The position numbers and the translations under genes were made by a program. The notes under the pieces were generated by a model that worked only from the letters and a program-made list of their open reading frames with translations, had not been told where the DNA came from and did no database searches. A stretch of 64,000 nucleotides of DNA, from positions 37,446,243 through 37,510,242 of the forward strand of contig CM063283.1 of assembly GCA_032173965.1 (NCBI GenBank). Direction: 5' to 3'. This DNA comes from Sitta carolinensis. Taxonomy: Eukaryota; Chordata; Aves; Passeriformes; Sittidae. Of the stretch, positions 35,801 through 48,561 are shown one piece after another (position 1 is the first letter of the stretch; each line of letters starts with the position of its first letter).

Positions 35801-38800
35801 AATAAGTTTAGCCTATGATTTTGTAAATTATTTATGTAACTGATGTTTATTTTACATTTTCAGTACAATGGCGTATGTTAATTTCTGTCAATATTTCCAT
35901 TCAGTACTTTCATTTAAATAAACCTTCTTCCTTCTTCTTTTCTGTCCTAGGAAAAGGACTAAAAGGTGCTTACCATGTTGATAAGATTTGTTTGTTTTCT
36001 CACTTGTTCATTTGCTTGCTTAGGTGCAGCTAAAGATGGCTAGGTTGTTATTTCCAAAGTAAAACATAAGAAAAAAGCTTCAAGATGAAAACTGCAAATT
36101 TCTAGCGGGCAAGTGAATCCACAGGTGAGGTTTATCGCTGAATTCCCCTTAATGGAGAGATTCACTACTCACACAAGATTTTCTTTGCAATATGTTATTT
36201 GATTGTTCCAGTGGGGAGCAACCTAACACAGTATTATGGGCCACAGGAAGGCAGAATATCTTAGGCAGGTCAGTCACAGAGGACTTTGAATTGCTTTCTA
36301 TAGTTAGTTAAGAGCAAGTGAAGGGTGACCTACATAGCTGAGAGAATTCTGGTGTTTATTTGAAGTAGTTGGAGCTTTTCAGGATATATGTCTCAGTTGC
36401 TAGAGGGAAACTAAAATAATTAAGTCTAAATCTTGTGTCTAGATCTGTGTCCAAAAGCACAAACTACAGTAATCTCTTAAGAATGTAAAGGGGTAGATAT
36501 TTTGTGTTTGACTGTTTTTATTACAAAGTTTGATACAACTCCTCACAGAAATAAGAGAACAAAAAAGACCACAAGATAGTAAATCAACTTAAAAATGCCC
36601 TCAGCTGTGAGGATTATTATTATGCAGATAAATCTCTTTCAAATCTTATTCCCACTTGCTTCTATGGCTACCTGGTTATCCTGTTGATTTTAGTGATAGG
36701 AATCACCAAAAAGCTGCAGTAGATATATGAAATGAAGGAACAAGAAGTTGGTGTTTCACCTCTGGATATGCCATGATTTTTTCCATATGTCCTGTGATAA
36801 GTAACATGAGAGTCTTGTGATTCTTGTGGGACAGTAAAAAGCAGCAGCCCATACTTTATTGTATGTAATTTAAAGAGGAAAGAACATGAAATTTTTAATA
36901 TATTTTAGAGTTAACTGGAGGTGTCAAATAAAAATTCGGGGTGAAAATACCTAATGTAATGGAATATTGCACAGAAATATGACTGCATTTATTCCCTGCT
37001 CACAGACCAAAGCAGTCACCTATTGAAGATTGTCTAGGTCTCTATTTCTTTAATTATGGCAGCATATCTAATGATTCAAGATTTTGTTAGCTTGATTGTC
37101 ATCTTTACTTGTTTCTCTGCTATCACATATTAGAAAAGGAAGACAGATACACTATTGCCCAATAATTTCTGAGAGATCCATATTATAAAACTGTGAGTGA
37201 TACAAAGCCTGTATTAAAAATTACTTTTATGATGAGTTCTGAAGAAAAACAAGATAGAATAATTAGTTACATATTCATAAAATATTTAATTTTAAATGAA
37301 AATGTTTTGGAAGCTTTACTAATGGTAAATACATTCCAATTTGAGTGTTTCTTAAGTTCTGAGAACTGATTTGAATGCATTTCTTTGAGGTTTTTGGTAA
37401 CTTTTCACATTGATAGGCTTTTTTGTAATCTTTATGATACCTATCTTTTAAAGAGCTACAAATAAGAATGGCAAAATGGGTATAATATCAACAAATGCTT
37501 GAAAATATAAAATATAATGAAATAATATATATTATTTTTATTGAGATTAAAAACTGCTTCATCAATATTCTTTCTTAGTTTTTTCCTCCAGTAAAAATTG
37601 CATTCATTAAAATCTACATATGACTTCCTATTATTTTTATTCTTAGAATTCTAATTGAAAGAAAAAGGAAAATAAGACAGGTCACTGTTTGTTAATTCAC
37701 GCCTTGAATGGTGGCTATTGTAGGGGTCTGGTTTTTGAGGATTACAGAGCTGTTTGGCACAGCCATAATAAGTGACCCTGACATTATCTCCACACTTGAT
37801 TTTCACACGGGACCATAGGTTTGTGAGAAAACTGAGCAAAGTATAAGTGTGCACAGGAGTTTCCTATTGTACAATTTTATCCTGTAAACACCTTCCCAAA
37901 GTACTTGCAGTCAGTCTTTCACTGAAGAAATGGTTGAATCTGTAGATCTAGTGTCTTGGACTCATATTTTGCCAAAAGACTTACACTAAACCCGTTCTTG
38001 AAAACTTTGTGGGTGTGGGTTCTATTCTGTTCTGTATTGTTTTGTTCTGATTTGGTCTGGTTTGTTTGAGGGTTTTTTCCTCCCTCACTAAAATCTGGCT
38101 TTTGGGTTGGCTTTAGCAAAGGACTTACCTCACTCATGGACTTGAAGACTGAATAAAAAGGTTAATATAAGGAGCAGTAGCTTTGAACACCATAGATATT
38201 TCCAGTTTATTAATATAAGATAAAGTGGCTGAATTTCACTCACTGGGAATACATTTCAATTTTAAAAACAAACAAAAAATCTCCAAACTAGAAAACCCCC
38301 CAAAAACCCAAGAACTTTTAAAATTTTAAAGAGATATGCTTATGTTCTTGTTTAAAAACACAAGATTTGAAATTCTATAAATTTTCCATTATTTCTTTGC
38401 ATTTATGCTATTCAGTAAGCTATCCTACACATAATTGCTAACATTTATGTGAACATAAGATTGATTCACAAAATTTACCAAATGTGTAGAAAATTAATTT
38501 TGGGAGAAGAAGGAAGAAAATAGAAGTCAATATCTATTTCTACTCATGGATTCAGCCAGCTGTGCCATTTGAATTGTATTTTGGATCTAAGCGGGCCATT
38601 CCATGGTCCTCATGAAATTTCTATGGCTCAGCCACTTTCAAAAGTCTCTTTAGTGCTGAAAGGAGTCCTTAAGCTTTACAATCCTGTTAAAGCCTTCATT
38701 TTCCACTCAGATTAACCTTTATACTTTGAATCATTGGGGTATTCATCCTTGCTTGAAAGAAAACTGAGGAAGCTATGGGAAGTAAGAGACAGGAGTTCAT

Positions 38801-41800
38801 CGTTTTCAGGTTTGGCTTTTTTGTTTTAATGTGGGGGAAAAAATAAACCACTCTTCCTGAGCCCTACAAATAAAAATGCCTCATTCTAAGGAAGAGACAT
38901 AAACTATCAAATGTAATGAAATGTTTTTGTTAAATAATAAGCAACAGAAGCATAAAGAAATAAATATTTTTCATAGAGGTAAAATATATACAACTATAAA
39001 ATCATAAATATACTGGAGAATTATAATATGAATTTGTAAATTGTATGCAAATAGCTTGAAACCAGATCTACAAAGACATAAATAAAGCAACAAGACTGAA
39101 AGGTTTATATGTTGGCTTGTTTATAGAGTAGCACAAACATTTTTCTTTTTTAATTGGCAATTAATTTTCGGCAGCCATCTAGGTACTTTCATGTCAAATT
39201 ACTTTCCCTATACTAAACAAGATTAGGCATCCAAGCAGCAAAGCACTTATGTGAAAAGTGAGAAACTGACTGTCAAGTAGATATTTTCCACATATAACCA
39301 ATTAAAATGTTTCTTTTGTGATGAATGGATGTTGTAATTCCACATCTTGTATTTCCACTTTGGTCTGCACACCTGCCTAACTTCATGGTTCTAATGTCTG
39401 AAGATAGATAAAGGCAATGCTGAGTTCTCTTACTATTCCTTTTGCTCTTTAACTCCAGGACAAATGTGGTGTACAAGCATCTGTTATTGAGGTCTGAGTC
39501 ATAAATAATATATCCAACCAGTAATGCTGCCCATACATATTTTAGTTCAGATGAATACCCACAATACAATGGATGAATGTAAGCTTTTTAGCAGGTCATT
39601 GCTTTGATGATTTCTTTCTTTTGCCTCACTTCAATATTTTTTTCAAGATATCTCTACATTTAGAAGTAGGGCTACTGACACATAAGGTATAAAGTAATGT
39701 ATTATTGATACTCTTCAAATGAATGGCATAAAAAGGAAAATATTGATTTTAAAAAGATGTATCATTTTTCTTATTTCACAGAAGACTGATGCAGGTTCAT
39801 GTGGCTATCAATATTATTTGAATTAATGCATATTCCTTACTATTGATTGCTTTAACAATGATTGTCATAACTGATTTATGGGCACTTAGGCATGTTAAAT
39901 TTTTAAAAAGGCAAATATCAGATTTGTATATATATAGATGGATTGACTTGAATAAACAAGATTGCTAAATGTTAATGACACGGTGTTTGATGGAATTTAC
40001 ATTATAATACATTATGTTCAATACTTTGTTTTTAAAGTGCTACTGAAAAACCTCAAAGATTTCTTCAAGAAATTTTGCTGCAGGACAGATTCTGCTTTTC
40101 TCATTCATGGTATTATACTCAAAAAGTCATACCTTTGATTTCAGTGGGATTTATTATAAGTAAATAAAATCAAGAGAAAAGTCTAAATGTACCTTAAAAG
40201 TCACGCATGGCACTTTTTCAACTGGAACCTAAACAGGAAAAAATTGTGGGAGGGAGGGAACCCGAAACTTTTCACATGAGGTGACTGTCTTTAAAACAAA
40301 AATAAGCACAGGTCAGAAAAAATGACCAGAACACAGTGATGGAAGTGAGTGTAAAGAATTCATGGTACATAGAAGTGAAAAATCTCTGTTTCAGAGGAAA
40401 TACCTTGGATTACAGAGAAGGATCCTGGACAGCACAGTACAGCAACTTAAACTACCCAGGTGCTCTGCTATGGTGAATAAACTGTTTGGGGGACCATCTA
40501 GAAGGTATATGAATTTGTTTTCTTATGTGTATGTCTAAAGGCCCAAAACTGGCTAAAGTTGTCCTCAGAAGAGTGCGCTAGAGAAAAAAGTAGGGATTCA
40601 TTTCACATCAAGTTCAGTATCAATAGGGTTGTTGCCCGTGTTCTAAAACAAATCAATTCACCTGGGCTTAAATGGGGAAAACCACCTGAAGGACAATGCA
40701 TCTAAACTATAAATGGCTTTGCAAAATAGCTGATACTTTTGAACTATTTTTTATTCCCATTGACTGGAAAGGGAAACCAAGATGATTACTTTAAGTTTAC
40801 CAGACTATGTGGCAAATATTTCAAATTAGGTGAAATGTATTCCATTTATTTGAAGAGCGCTTATAAATGTCCCAGTAAGTAAAAATGCCTGGATTTTGTT
40901 AGGACTTAAGGAAATTAAGAATGACCTGGGTTTAAGTTAGAAGCCAGCAGAAGAGTCTGTAGTATGTCCGTCAAAGCCATTTCACTAGGATAGTTGTCAC
41001 ATTTGCTTCACACCAGTTAACCAATATTTCAGTCAGAAGAAATGAACTAAGCAGAGGAGCATTTAAGGAATGTATTGTTTTGCCCAAACCGTAATTGTGA
41101 AAATAACTTTTGAGTTTAACCAACTTTAATCATGTCAGTATCTTTCTGACTTAATTGTATCATACTGTATTTAGAGATAAGCATACACTTACACTGCTGT
41201 TTGTTTTGTTCATTTATTTGCTTTGGTTTCTGTTGTTTTGCTTTTTTGAAGAGACATACACAAAAATTTGATCAAAGAAAGAGGATTAGGGTTAGGAAAA
41301 GAGCATAGTTAAGTTTTAGCCATGCATATTTTAAAACATAATACCTCACCTCAAAATCTTGTGGGACAATTATCCTAAATTCACATGGGATTTAACTGTA
41401 AAAATATTTATTGCGGTTACTAATATACAAAATGTCTAGACTGCCTTTATATTAAAAAAAAGAATCTTTTTCTGTTGTCAGCATAATTTTAATTTACAAT
41501 TATAACTTTTCTAATCTGTAATAACTTCATATTTGGAGATGAAAATACATCCCACTCTTACCATAGTTGCAATAAAGCAGCTGACATCTGATAATACTTG
41601 AGACGCTCTGAGTTCTGTCACTCTTTTATGACGCAGATTTGGATTAAATGGATTACAAAGAGACTTGCCATTATTTTTTTATTCACAACTTATTTACTAT
41701 ATAATTGCATAGTAAGTGCAGCACAACTACAAGAAAATCAGGTTTGCCTATCAGTTAAAAATGTAGGACATTCTGCAGCTAATGTTGTGAGATTCATGGC

Positions 41801-44800
41801 GATTGAACTAAAAAAAAAAAAATATAATATAATTAAAAGTATGTGCTGTAGGTTTATTTAGAAGAACAGATTCACAGGTACTGTCACCATAGTTTTTATG
41901 CTTTCACAGCATTTCATGCTATGATTAAGAAAATTTTATATTCCTTTGTATACTCATACCATACCTTTTGTACATACAAAGGGATAAATTAATAATTGCA
42001 ATGTATTCAAAGTCTATACCAGAAAAAAATATAACAGCCATTGGCAAAGCATGTTTAGAAGATAGTGGTGTGATTCAGAAAAGCAGGTTACTTTCCAGTA
42101 CACACAGACTTTTTTTCCTGTCTCTAATGCTTTTGTGTCAGCTTCTAGGCTAAGGAACCTGAAAATGTCTCTTGCTTCCCACAATTCTATAGTCACACAT
42201 GTTATATCCTAAATTTATGTTAGATGAGACATGGATATATTTCACTATGTATTGCTGCTGCTACTGTTAGGAGTTTTCAACCAGCTTCCATAAAGAATAA
42301 ATTTTGAGAAGACCTTGATTAGAACAGCATCCATATCCAGGTCTAAAAATGAGGAAGCCTCAACAGTGAGAGGAATGGGATACTGGAGTGAAAGAATAAG
42401 TCTAGATCTATTCCAAGACCTTGAGACCACTATGGCTTATCTTATCTGACTGAGAAACAAGGACAAAATCTCTTTTCCTTTTTCACAACATGTAGACAGG
42501 AAGTCAGCTGTATCAATACTAGCAGTACCTACTCGCAGGTTAGAAGTAAGCAAAGTTTACTATTTGTTAATGTCAATGCTCTAGTATGGCTACAGTAACA
42601 GAAAACAGGCAAGTCTCCAGGATGCCTTCAGTATATTCCCTGAACGAATCAAATCCTTACATCTGAAAGACTCTTACTATGTAAAGTCTAACAAAAAAAT
42701 TACAAATCGTTACCACAACATTTCTATCAAGACACAGAAAATGTCGCTGTCTTAGCTAGTCTATACATCCTCTCTGGAGGATGTTTTTTCCCATCTAACA
42801 CATGAAAAGGTAATTTCTCTATGGATAATGACTTATAAGGAGGAAGAGGTATGTTAGCCCTTCAGAAGCAAATCCTTGTGACTAGTGAGTGAAACGCAAT
42901 TTACTGTTGATGATAATAATGCAAATGTGAAGTAATTGGGTTTGTTGAACTTTAACTGAGAGTCCTCCATGTGCATTGTAAAACTTCCTAGAAGTTACTA
43001 TTCTGAAACCACATCAGTACAAGGTAAGGAAATACTGTCTCTGTCTTCCTGATGTGACTTTATCAGCAAAGCCTTCATACTGGCACATGCCAGAGCAGCT
43101 TGGAGAACAAAAAGAATTATAAAATTTATTAAGCTATCATTATTCACTGAGTCAATGACGCTACATACTGTGGTCTTTACTCTGATGATCTAAGCTACTG
43201 TACTTGGCTTTGCATTGAAATAGGCCAAGATTATCTACTGGATCAACTACTACACTTCAGAGAAAAGGGAAATAACTAGTTTCTGTGGAGTGGAAAACTC
43301 TTAGATTATATGAATTTGTCTGTGATGGTAATCTGAGACAGTATAGTTAGCCCATAGGAAATCCGGTACACAATTGTTGGAAATCTGGAAAACAATATTT
43401 TGTTTTATGAACTGGAAATGCAAATCAAAAAAATGAAAAATAAATTTTCTAAGCTCCAGTTTAACAGTTTTGATAACAGCAATGTATGTTATGCTTACAA
43501 TATGAATCTACTATGATTACTAAAAAGTGTGGCATTTTTGAATTATAGATGGATTCAGGCACAAAAAAAATCAGAAAAAAAAAAAAAAAAGAAAATCCAT
43601 ACAGACTTTACAGCATAAAGAGATACCAAGACTGTCTCGAATGATGAAATTAATATTTTTCTATTGCTCTTGGAACTTTGCTTAGTAAACCCAACCTGTC
43701 CTGTTTGCCTTTCTGTCACAGTTATATTATGCTGATATATCTTGGTGATGTATGTGGTTCTAATACCATTCTAAAGACAGTTTTCATTGCATAAACACTG
43801 AGACCAGTTATTTTTGTTTTCGGCTGGAGTCCATAGTTATTTCCAAATCTGCAAACACATTATGCTTTCCCAGTCCAACTGAATCTTTTTCAGACATCCT
43901 GTACCAAATAATGCATGACCTCCTTGTTTCACAACATAAGGATTTAACATATGTTGTTTACGGTTATATGTTACCTTCACAAGTATAACACTCAGGGGGG
44001 TAAGGGGTTTCATAGTATATGTTTTAGAAACACTGAAGTTTTCTGCAATTTCACCTTCTTAAGTAGCTTCTGACAAACCTTCCAGGAGATTATAAGAAGC
44101 AGAGACCTCTGGATAAAGCTCAGTTTTATATTGCATTGCTTTCACTTCCAAAGGAATTCAAAATAACTTCTAAATTAAACAGCTGTGGAGATGTTAAGGT
44201 ATTCTCCATGGACTCTGTGCTGTCGTCTGCAAGCTGATGATTCTGGAATTCTCAGGTATTGTCCCCATGAGGTGCTTTTTGCACTGACCTGTACATCTTT
44301 TCTGTGTATGTCCCAGTTTCTTTGCACAGTGTTTGTCCTTGAACCAACAATAATTGGCACTGTGAGACTGTGTTTCATAATAAAAATATACAATCTGTAA
44401 TGTTCCTTACACCGTACTTCCTGCTAGTCTCCCAGTGTATTTGTTGCTAAACAGGTTTTCTGATACTGTTGTGACCCCTTGCCATCTTCAGTAGCAGTCC
44501 AAATTAAAAGAGTAATATTGAATATATATTTTATGAAAGCAACCACAATAAGATTATTTGTGTTTTCTTAATTTTGCATGCTATGTCCTCAGATTTACAA
44601 ATAGTCCCTTAACTTTTCATTGAAATTACTCGTCTACTGCAAATTAATTTCTTCTGCAAATGCATTTCTTAAATGCAGCAGCTTATTAATGGCTGGGGGT
44701 TTTGTTTCTGTTTTCTTTAATCAGTTTGTAAACAGTCTACAATCACTAGCAACTTCTGAATTTAGGTTAAGCGTAATTAAAGTTAGCTTTTTTAAGATAA

Positions 44801-44930
44801 GCACTTAGCTGCAAAAGCAAGAGACCTAAATGGACACTGCCCTCAAGCAGCTAGGCTATCATTCTATGTGCTACCATCAGAAGTGTTTCAGTCTCCTTAT
44901 TTAAACAAAAGAGACTAAATACGGAGACAG
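32837..44930. other. Long unique stretch, no gene and almost no transposon seen
   Basis: Across about 12 kb I recognise no CR1, LTR, exon or RNA gene. Small features are a T-run near 33687-33700, a T/G-rich piece near 38022-38072, two adjacent TTAGGG-like units at 41286-41296 and an A16 run at 43575-43590. Frames of 98 codons (39273-39569, minus) and 87 codons (41598-41861, plus) show no domain. Conserved noncoding elements could be here but cannot be shown from one sequence. Confidence 0.55.
43575..43590 (+). repeat. A16 homopolymer
   Basis: A run of 16 A lies in an A-rich neighbourhood. Confidence 0.9.
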
Positions 44931-45102
44931 CTTTTCATGGTTGTGAAGCCGAGCAACTGGGATCCCTGTCTCAGTATGCAGGCATTGACAAGGAGATTGG
45001 GAAAAGTACAGAAAGAGCCTCTGAAGAGGACTCCTATCAAGTGGGAGGGAAAGGTATTTTCTTCAGGATGATCTATTATTTCATCCAGATGCATTGAACA
45101 CC

Positions 45103-45438
45103 ATGGAGCAAGGTGTCCAGTACCTGAGAGAATTAGCTATGCTGGAGGTACTCCATAAGGATTCAAAGAATGAGCAATCCCCTTATGAATGCAGATGAAG
45201 TCCAGCATATACAAACCTTGTGGTGGAACTTCCTGCTGAGTGTGCCATAGCCATAGGGAAACTCCTTGGCAATGATATCTTGGAAAGAAGGAGAACAAAG
45301 AGTGGATCGTTTGGTTGCCAAACTCAGCTTTATGAAGAAAGTATCTCTTTCTTGATGCAGGCCTGTGTCTTGCCCATGGAAAAACTGTTCAAGGATCTCC
45401 AGCAGTTTAAAGAGGAATCTCATGCCCTACCAGTGTAG
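45103..45438 (+). pseudogene. Broken gag-like remnant of an endogenous retrovirus
   Basis: Two overlapping plus-strand frames here carry residues that resemble the gag region of avian endogenous retroviruses. One frame from ATG 45185 reads MNADEVQHIQTLWWNF and is cut by two TAG stops at 45248-45250 and 45254-45256. The other frame, open from 45220 to 45438, ends in a helical stretch QACVLPMEKLFKDLQQFKEE. The likeness changes frame between about 45300 and 45340, which indicates an indel. Upstream sequence from about 44940 may belong to the same element. An LTR-like 3' end lies about 100-400 bp downstream in the same direction. Assignment rests on recognition of the family pattern and not on an alignment. 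No function remains. Confidence 0.5.
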
Positions 45439-45540
45439 AACAGATTCTTTGCTACTAGGAGCAGGTACCCTGATTTAGCCCTAAGTTTTAGCTTTTGTAT
45501 TTTTCAGATAAATGTACTGCATTAGTATATAATTCTGGGA

Positions 45541-45855
45541 CACTGTTGCAGCTTCAGGCCCAAGAAGTATAAACAACAGTGAATTGAGGAGAGAAATCTG
45601 GGAGGATGGGACTTCTTAACCTGAAACTGTACTTGGACAATTAACCCCAATATGGAAATGGACCAAACCTTTAAAAAGTGTGAAAATTTGTGTCTCACCA
45701 TCTGGTTTTTCGGGTGGAGCCTCAGCTGGGCACTTGAACTGGAACTTGAACTTGAACTGGGCACTTGAAAGTCTTTTGAAGGTCTTTTAATAAATACCTA
45801 CTTTATTCCTTTAACACTGTCTAGCCTCTGTTCTAGGTAGCCTCTCAAGGCATCA
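45541..45855 (+). mobile_element. LTR-like 3' end following the gag-like remnant
   Basis: The block has the order expected of an LTR on the plus strand. A purine-rich stretch lies near 45580-45613, a TATA-like TTTAAAAA at 45670-45677, a polyadenylation signal AATAAA at 45789-45794, and a terminal ...GGCATCA ending at 45855. A short 6-bp periodicity of AACTTG type is seen at 45733-45768. The left edge is uncertain: TGTTGCAGC at 45544 is one possible start and a position after the purine tract is another. I found no convincing target-site duplication, so truncation or rearrangement is possible. Confidence 0.55.
45789..45794 (+). promoter_or_regulatory. Polyadenylation signal AATAAA in the LTR-like block
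   Basis: This AATAAA lies 61 bp before the putative 3' end of the LTR and about 112 bp after the TATA-like element, a plausible spacing for a short R region. Confidence 0.5.
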
Positions 45856-47865
45856 CCCCTGGTCGGGATCATCTAGAATTTTTCTAATCACAGAGAGAAA
45901 TGAGATCCTCCAGATCTTAAGTTTGTTTTTAAAATATGTAGGAAGAATGGCTCTCTATTGACTGCAGAGGGAACCAGGAAAACCAGCTTAAGATGCACAC
46001 TTAAATTTCAGATGTCTTAATTTAGGTGAGATTAATCTCTTCCCATGAGTGATAGATTTCTTAATGACTCTTTTTAAATAGGGAAAACCCTAATATCTTT
46101 CTGTACCAGAGATATTTAGGCCAAAGTAATATTCTTGAAGTTATTTTCTTCTTATTATTATCTTGAAGGTATTGTCAAAATCCAACCTGCACTAACAATA
46201 CCACAAATGTAATACTGTGTCCAACTGTAAGCTGAACAAATATGTATTGTTGAATAACTTGTTAATACATGTTAATACTTGTCGATAAAGTAAAAATTTC
46301 ATATTATAAAGTTTATTCTCTTTCAAGAGAATTCTAGATATAAGATAGTTGATAATGAAGTATGAAGCTTTATAGCAAACTATATCTATGTCAGCATTTT
46401 TATGAGTGGATTTATTCCCTTTATCCCTTTAAAATACCTAATAGACATATTAATCATTAAGCCCTTTTTTTTCTATTAAAAATCCACACAGAACTGGCAA
46501 ATATGACACCACCTGCAAAGAACCTGTACCTCTCCAAAATGGCAGCTAAGATAGAGGTAGGACACTAGTGATCACATGCAGTGCTTGTGTTTAAGGAACT
46601 GAACCATGCTATTATGAACTACCACATGACTAAAATCATGGAAGAGCTGATGGAACTGTAAAATATTTTCTGAATATATTATATGTGTTTTGGTTTTGCA
46701 CAGTCAAGTTTTTTTTTTTTTACTTTTCTTCTTTGATTATTCCATTACGAATTTTATATTGGCAATTAAAAGTTAAAACCCAAAAATATTTTGTTTATCT
46801 GATAAGCAACAATGAGCCTTATGTGGGCTGAAATTATCAGACCACATATTATCAAATACAGCCTGAATTTGCAATTATTTTTTTCACATAGTTAATAAGG
46901 ATTCATGGTGAAGGAACATGTACCTTTGAAATCACTGCTGAAACATTTCTATACAGTCAGTTGTGGAGTATTTGCAAGTGTAGTGTATTTATACTGTAAA
47001 TACACAGCTGTGGAGTGCTCTTTCCCACAGATTGGACAGAACACCTTCTAATGCAGATTCCTGCCTTTGATGCAATAGTTTTTTCACCTGAAGAGATGAA
47101 AGAGAATGAGCTTTACTTGAGGAGACATGCAAATTGTACAATTTAGTCCTAATTGCTAATGAATCAATTTTCATTTCAAAATTCAGAGCAGAATGTTTGT
47201 GATACATCCTCTGAAGTTTTGTCAAGCCATATTTTAACATATTTACTGTATTGTCCTGGGAAAATGATTTCACATGCTGGCATCTACAGCACAATATGTA
47301 GCCACATGCTCTGCTAGTCAGGAGCTACTATTCAATCTTCTTATAAGCTCTTATACTGTATGTTGAAACACTAGTGCAGTCGACAAGTTGCTTAATTGCT
47401 GTCTACGTCCTAATAACCTCAAAGAGAATAAGAGCAGCTACTGGCAATTTAACTGCACTAACATTGCAAGATGAATCTAGGTAATGGATATAACATGTGA
47501 GGGACCAGTGGGCTAATTTACTTAAAACAAAATGTGATTAAATGATCTGAATACAAAATATCTTCAGCAGGTCAGGTACTTCTATACTGCGTGACAAACT
47601 GTTGGATGGATGCCCAAACCAGCTCTGGAAAGCTAGTATTTCTAAACTGTCAGTTCAGAAAATAAATGTATTATAGCCTGGAGCAAACTTCACTCTTTCT
47701 GAGGCAAAGGTGAGTCAGAAGAGTTACATTAGAAGTGCTGCTCTGAAGCTCTGAGGAAAGTGGTCAAAATAAGTTCTAAGTGGAGAGATAGAGGAAATAG
47801 GAAATACAGAAGTACGATTTGTCTGACATATTTAGATGTCTTACTGAGAAGAAATGTATTTTCCC
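45856..47865. other. Unique sequence, no gene seen
   Basis: No transposon or exon was recognised. A minus-strand frame of 101 codons (46989-47294) has a less biased composition than most frames here (it contains SSLQVKKLLHQRQESALEGV), but it lacks any motif I know and no clear splice context, so I do not call it a gene. Confidence 0.55.
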
Positions 47866-47871
47866 CTACAG

Positions 47872-48555
47872 TGACAGAGCTCACCAGAGCCTGGGCTAGC
47901 TCAGAGGACAGCAGCGCTGCACCAGGTGTGGGAACAGCTGTGGTATGGGGTTTCTGCCGACAGCTGAACCTTTAGAGCCTCTTGCTCTACAGTGCAGGGT
48001 CTGCCAGCCACGTCAGGAGTTGGGTAAAGGAGAAGGAGGAGGCTCTGTAGGAGGTTCAGCACGAGAGGTTTATTGGAGCTGAAGGGGTCACAACAGGAGA
48101 GCCCTGAGCTCTGCTGGGCACAGGTTTAAAAACTGCAGCAATTCTGGGGTGGGTACAAATCCTAAACCTGTGGGGAAGTGTCAGGGGTGGGGTGAGGAGG
48201 GTCAGGGCACTGTCCTGAGGCCAAGGACAGAAGGTGGGGGCAGAACAGGTCACATGTCCCAGTGGGGTGTCAGGATAGGGAGCTCCCCAGGAATGCCCGG
48301 GGGGAACACTGGAAGGATTGGCTCAAGGCAGGATTGACATGGAAGGGACCAGAACAAGGGGGCAGGGAAACAATGATTGATAGGGAAGGGACCAGAACAA
48401 AGGGAGGGGAATGTCATAAAGGGTAGCTTAGGGGAGGATACAGCTTTCAGGGATAAAGCAATTTGGGGGTACACATGGGGGAACAGTAGAACAAACCACC
48501 AATAACAAAACCATTAATAATAAACCAATAGAATAATAAATTACAAGCCGTAACA
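47872..48555 (-). mobile_element. Solo LTR of an endogenous retrovirus, family B
   Basis: This 684-bp GC-richer block is an LTR on the minus strand. In its own direction it starts TGTTACGGCTTG and ends GAGCTCTGTCA, so TG...CA ends are intact. Flanks are CTACAG (47866-47871) and CTAGAG (48556-48561), a 6-bp target duplication with one mismatch; six bases are typical of ERVK-like (class II) integrases. On the minus strand a TATA-like TTTTTAAA lies at 48127-48134 and AATAAA at 48069-48074, giving U3, a short R and a U5 of about 200 bp. The block contains an imperfect internal duplication near 48337-48405 (AAGGGACCAGAACAA twice). It is unrelated to family A. Frames across it are shadows. Confidence 0.85.
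48069..48074 (-). promoter_or_regulatory. LTR polyadenylation signal on the minus strand
   Basis: TTTATT on the plus strand is AATAAA on the minus strand, about 55 bp after the TATA-like element of the family B LTR. Confidence 0.6.
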
Positions 48556-48561
48556 CTAGAG

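Noticed and set aside
41286..41296. Interstitial telomere repeat TTAGGGTTAGG
   Set aside because: Less than two full units, which is expected by chance in 64 kb.
48056..48474. Proline-rich minus-strand frames
   Set aside because: They lie wholly in the family B LTR.
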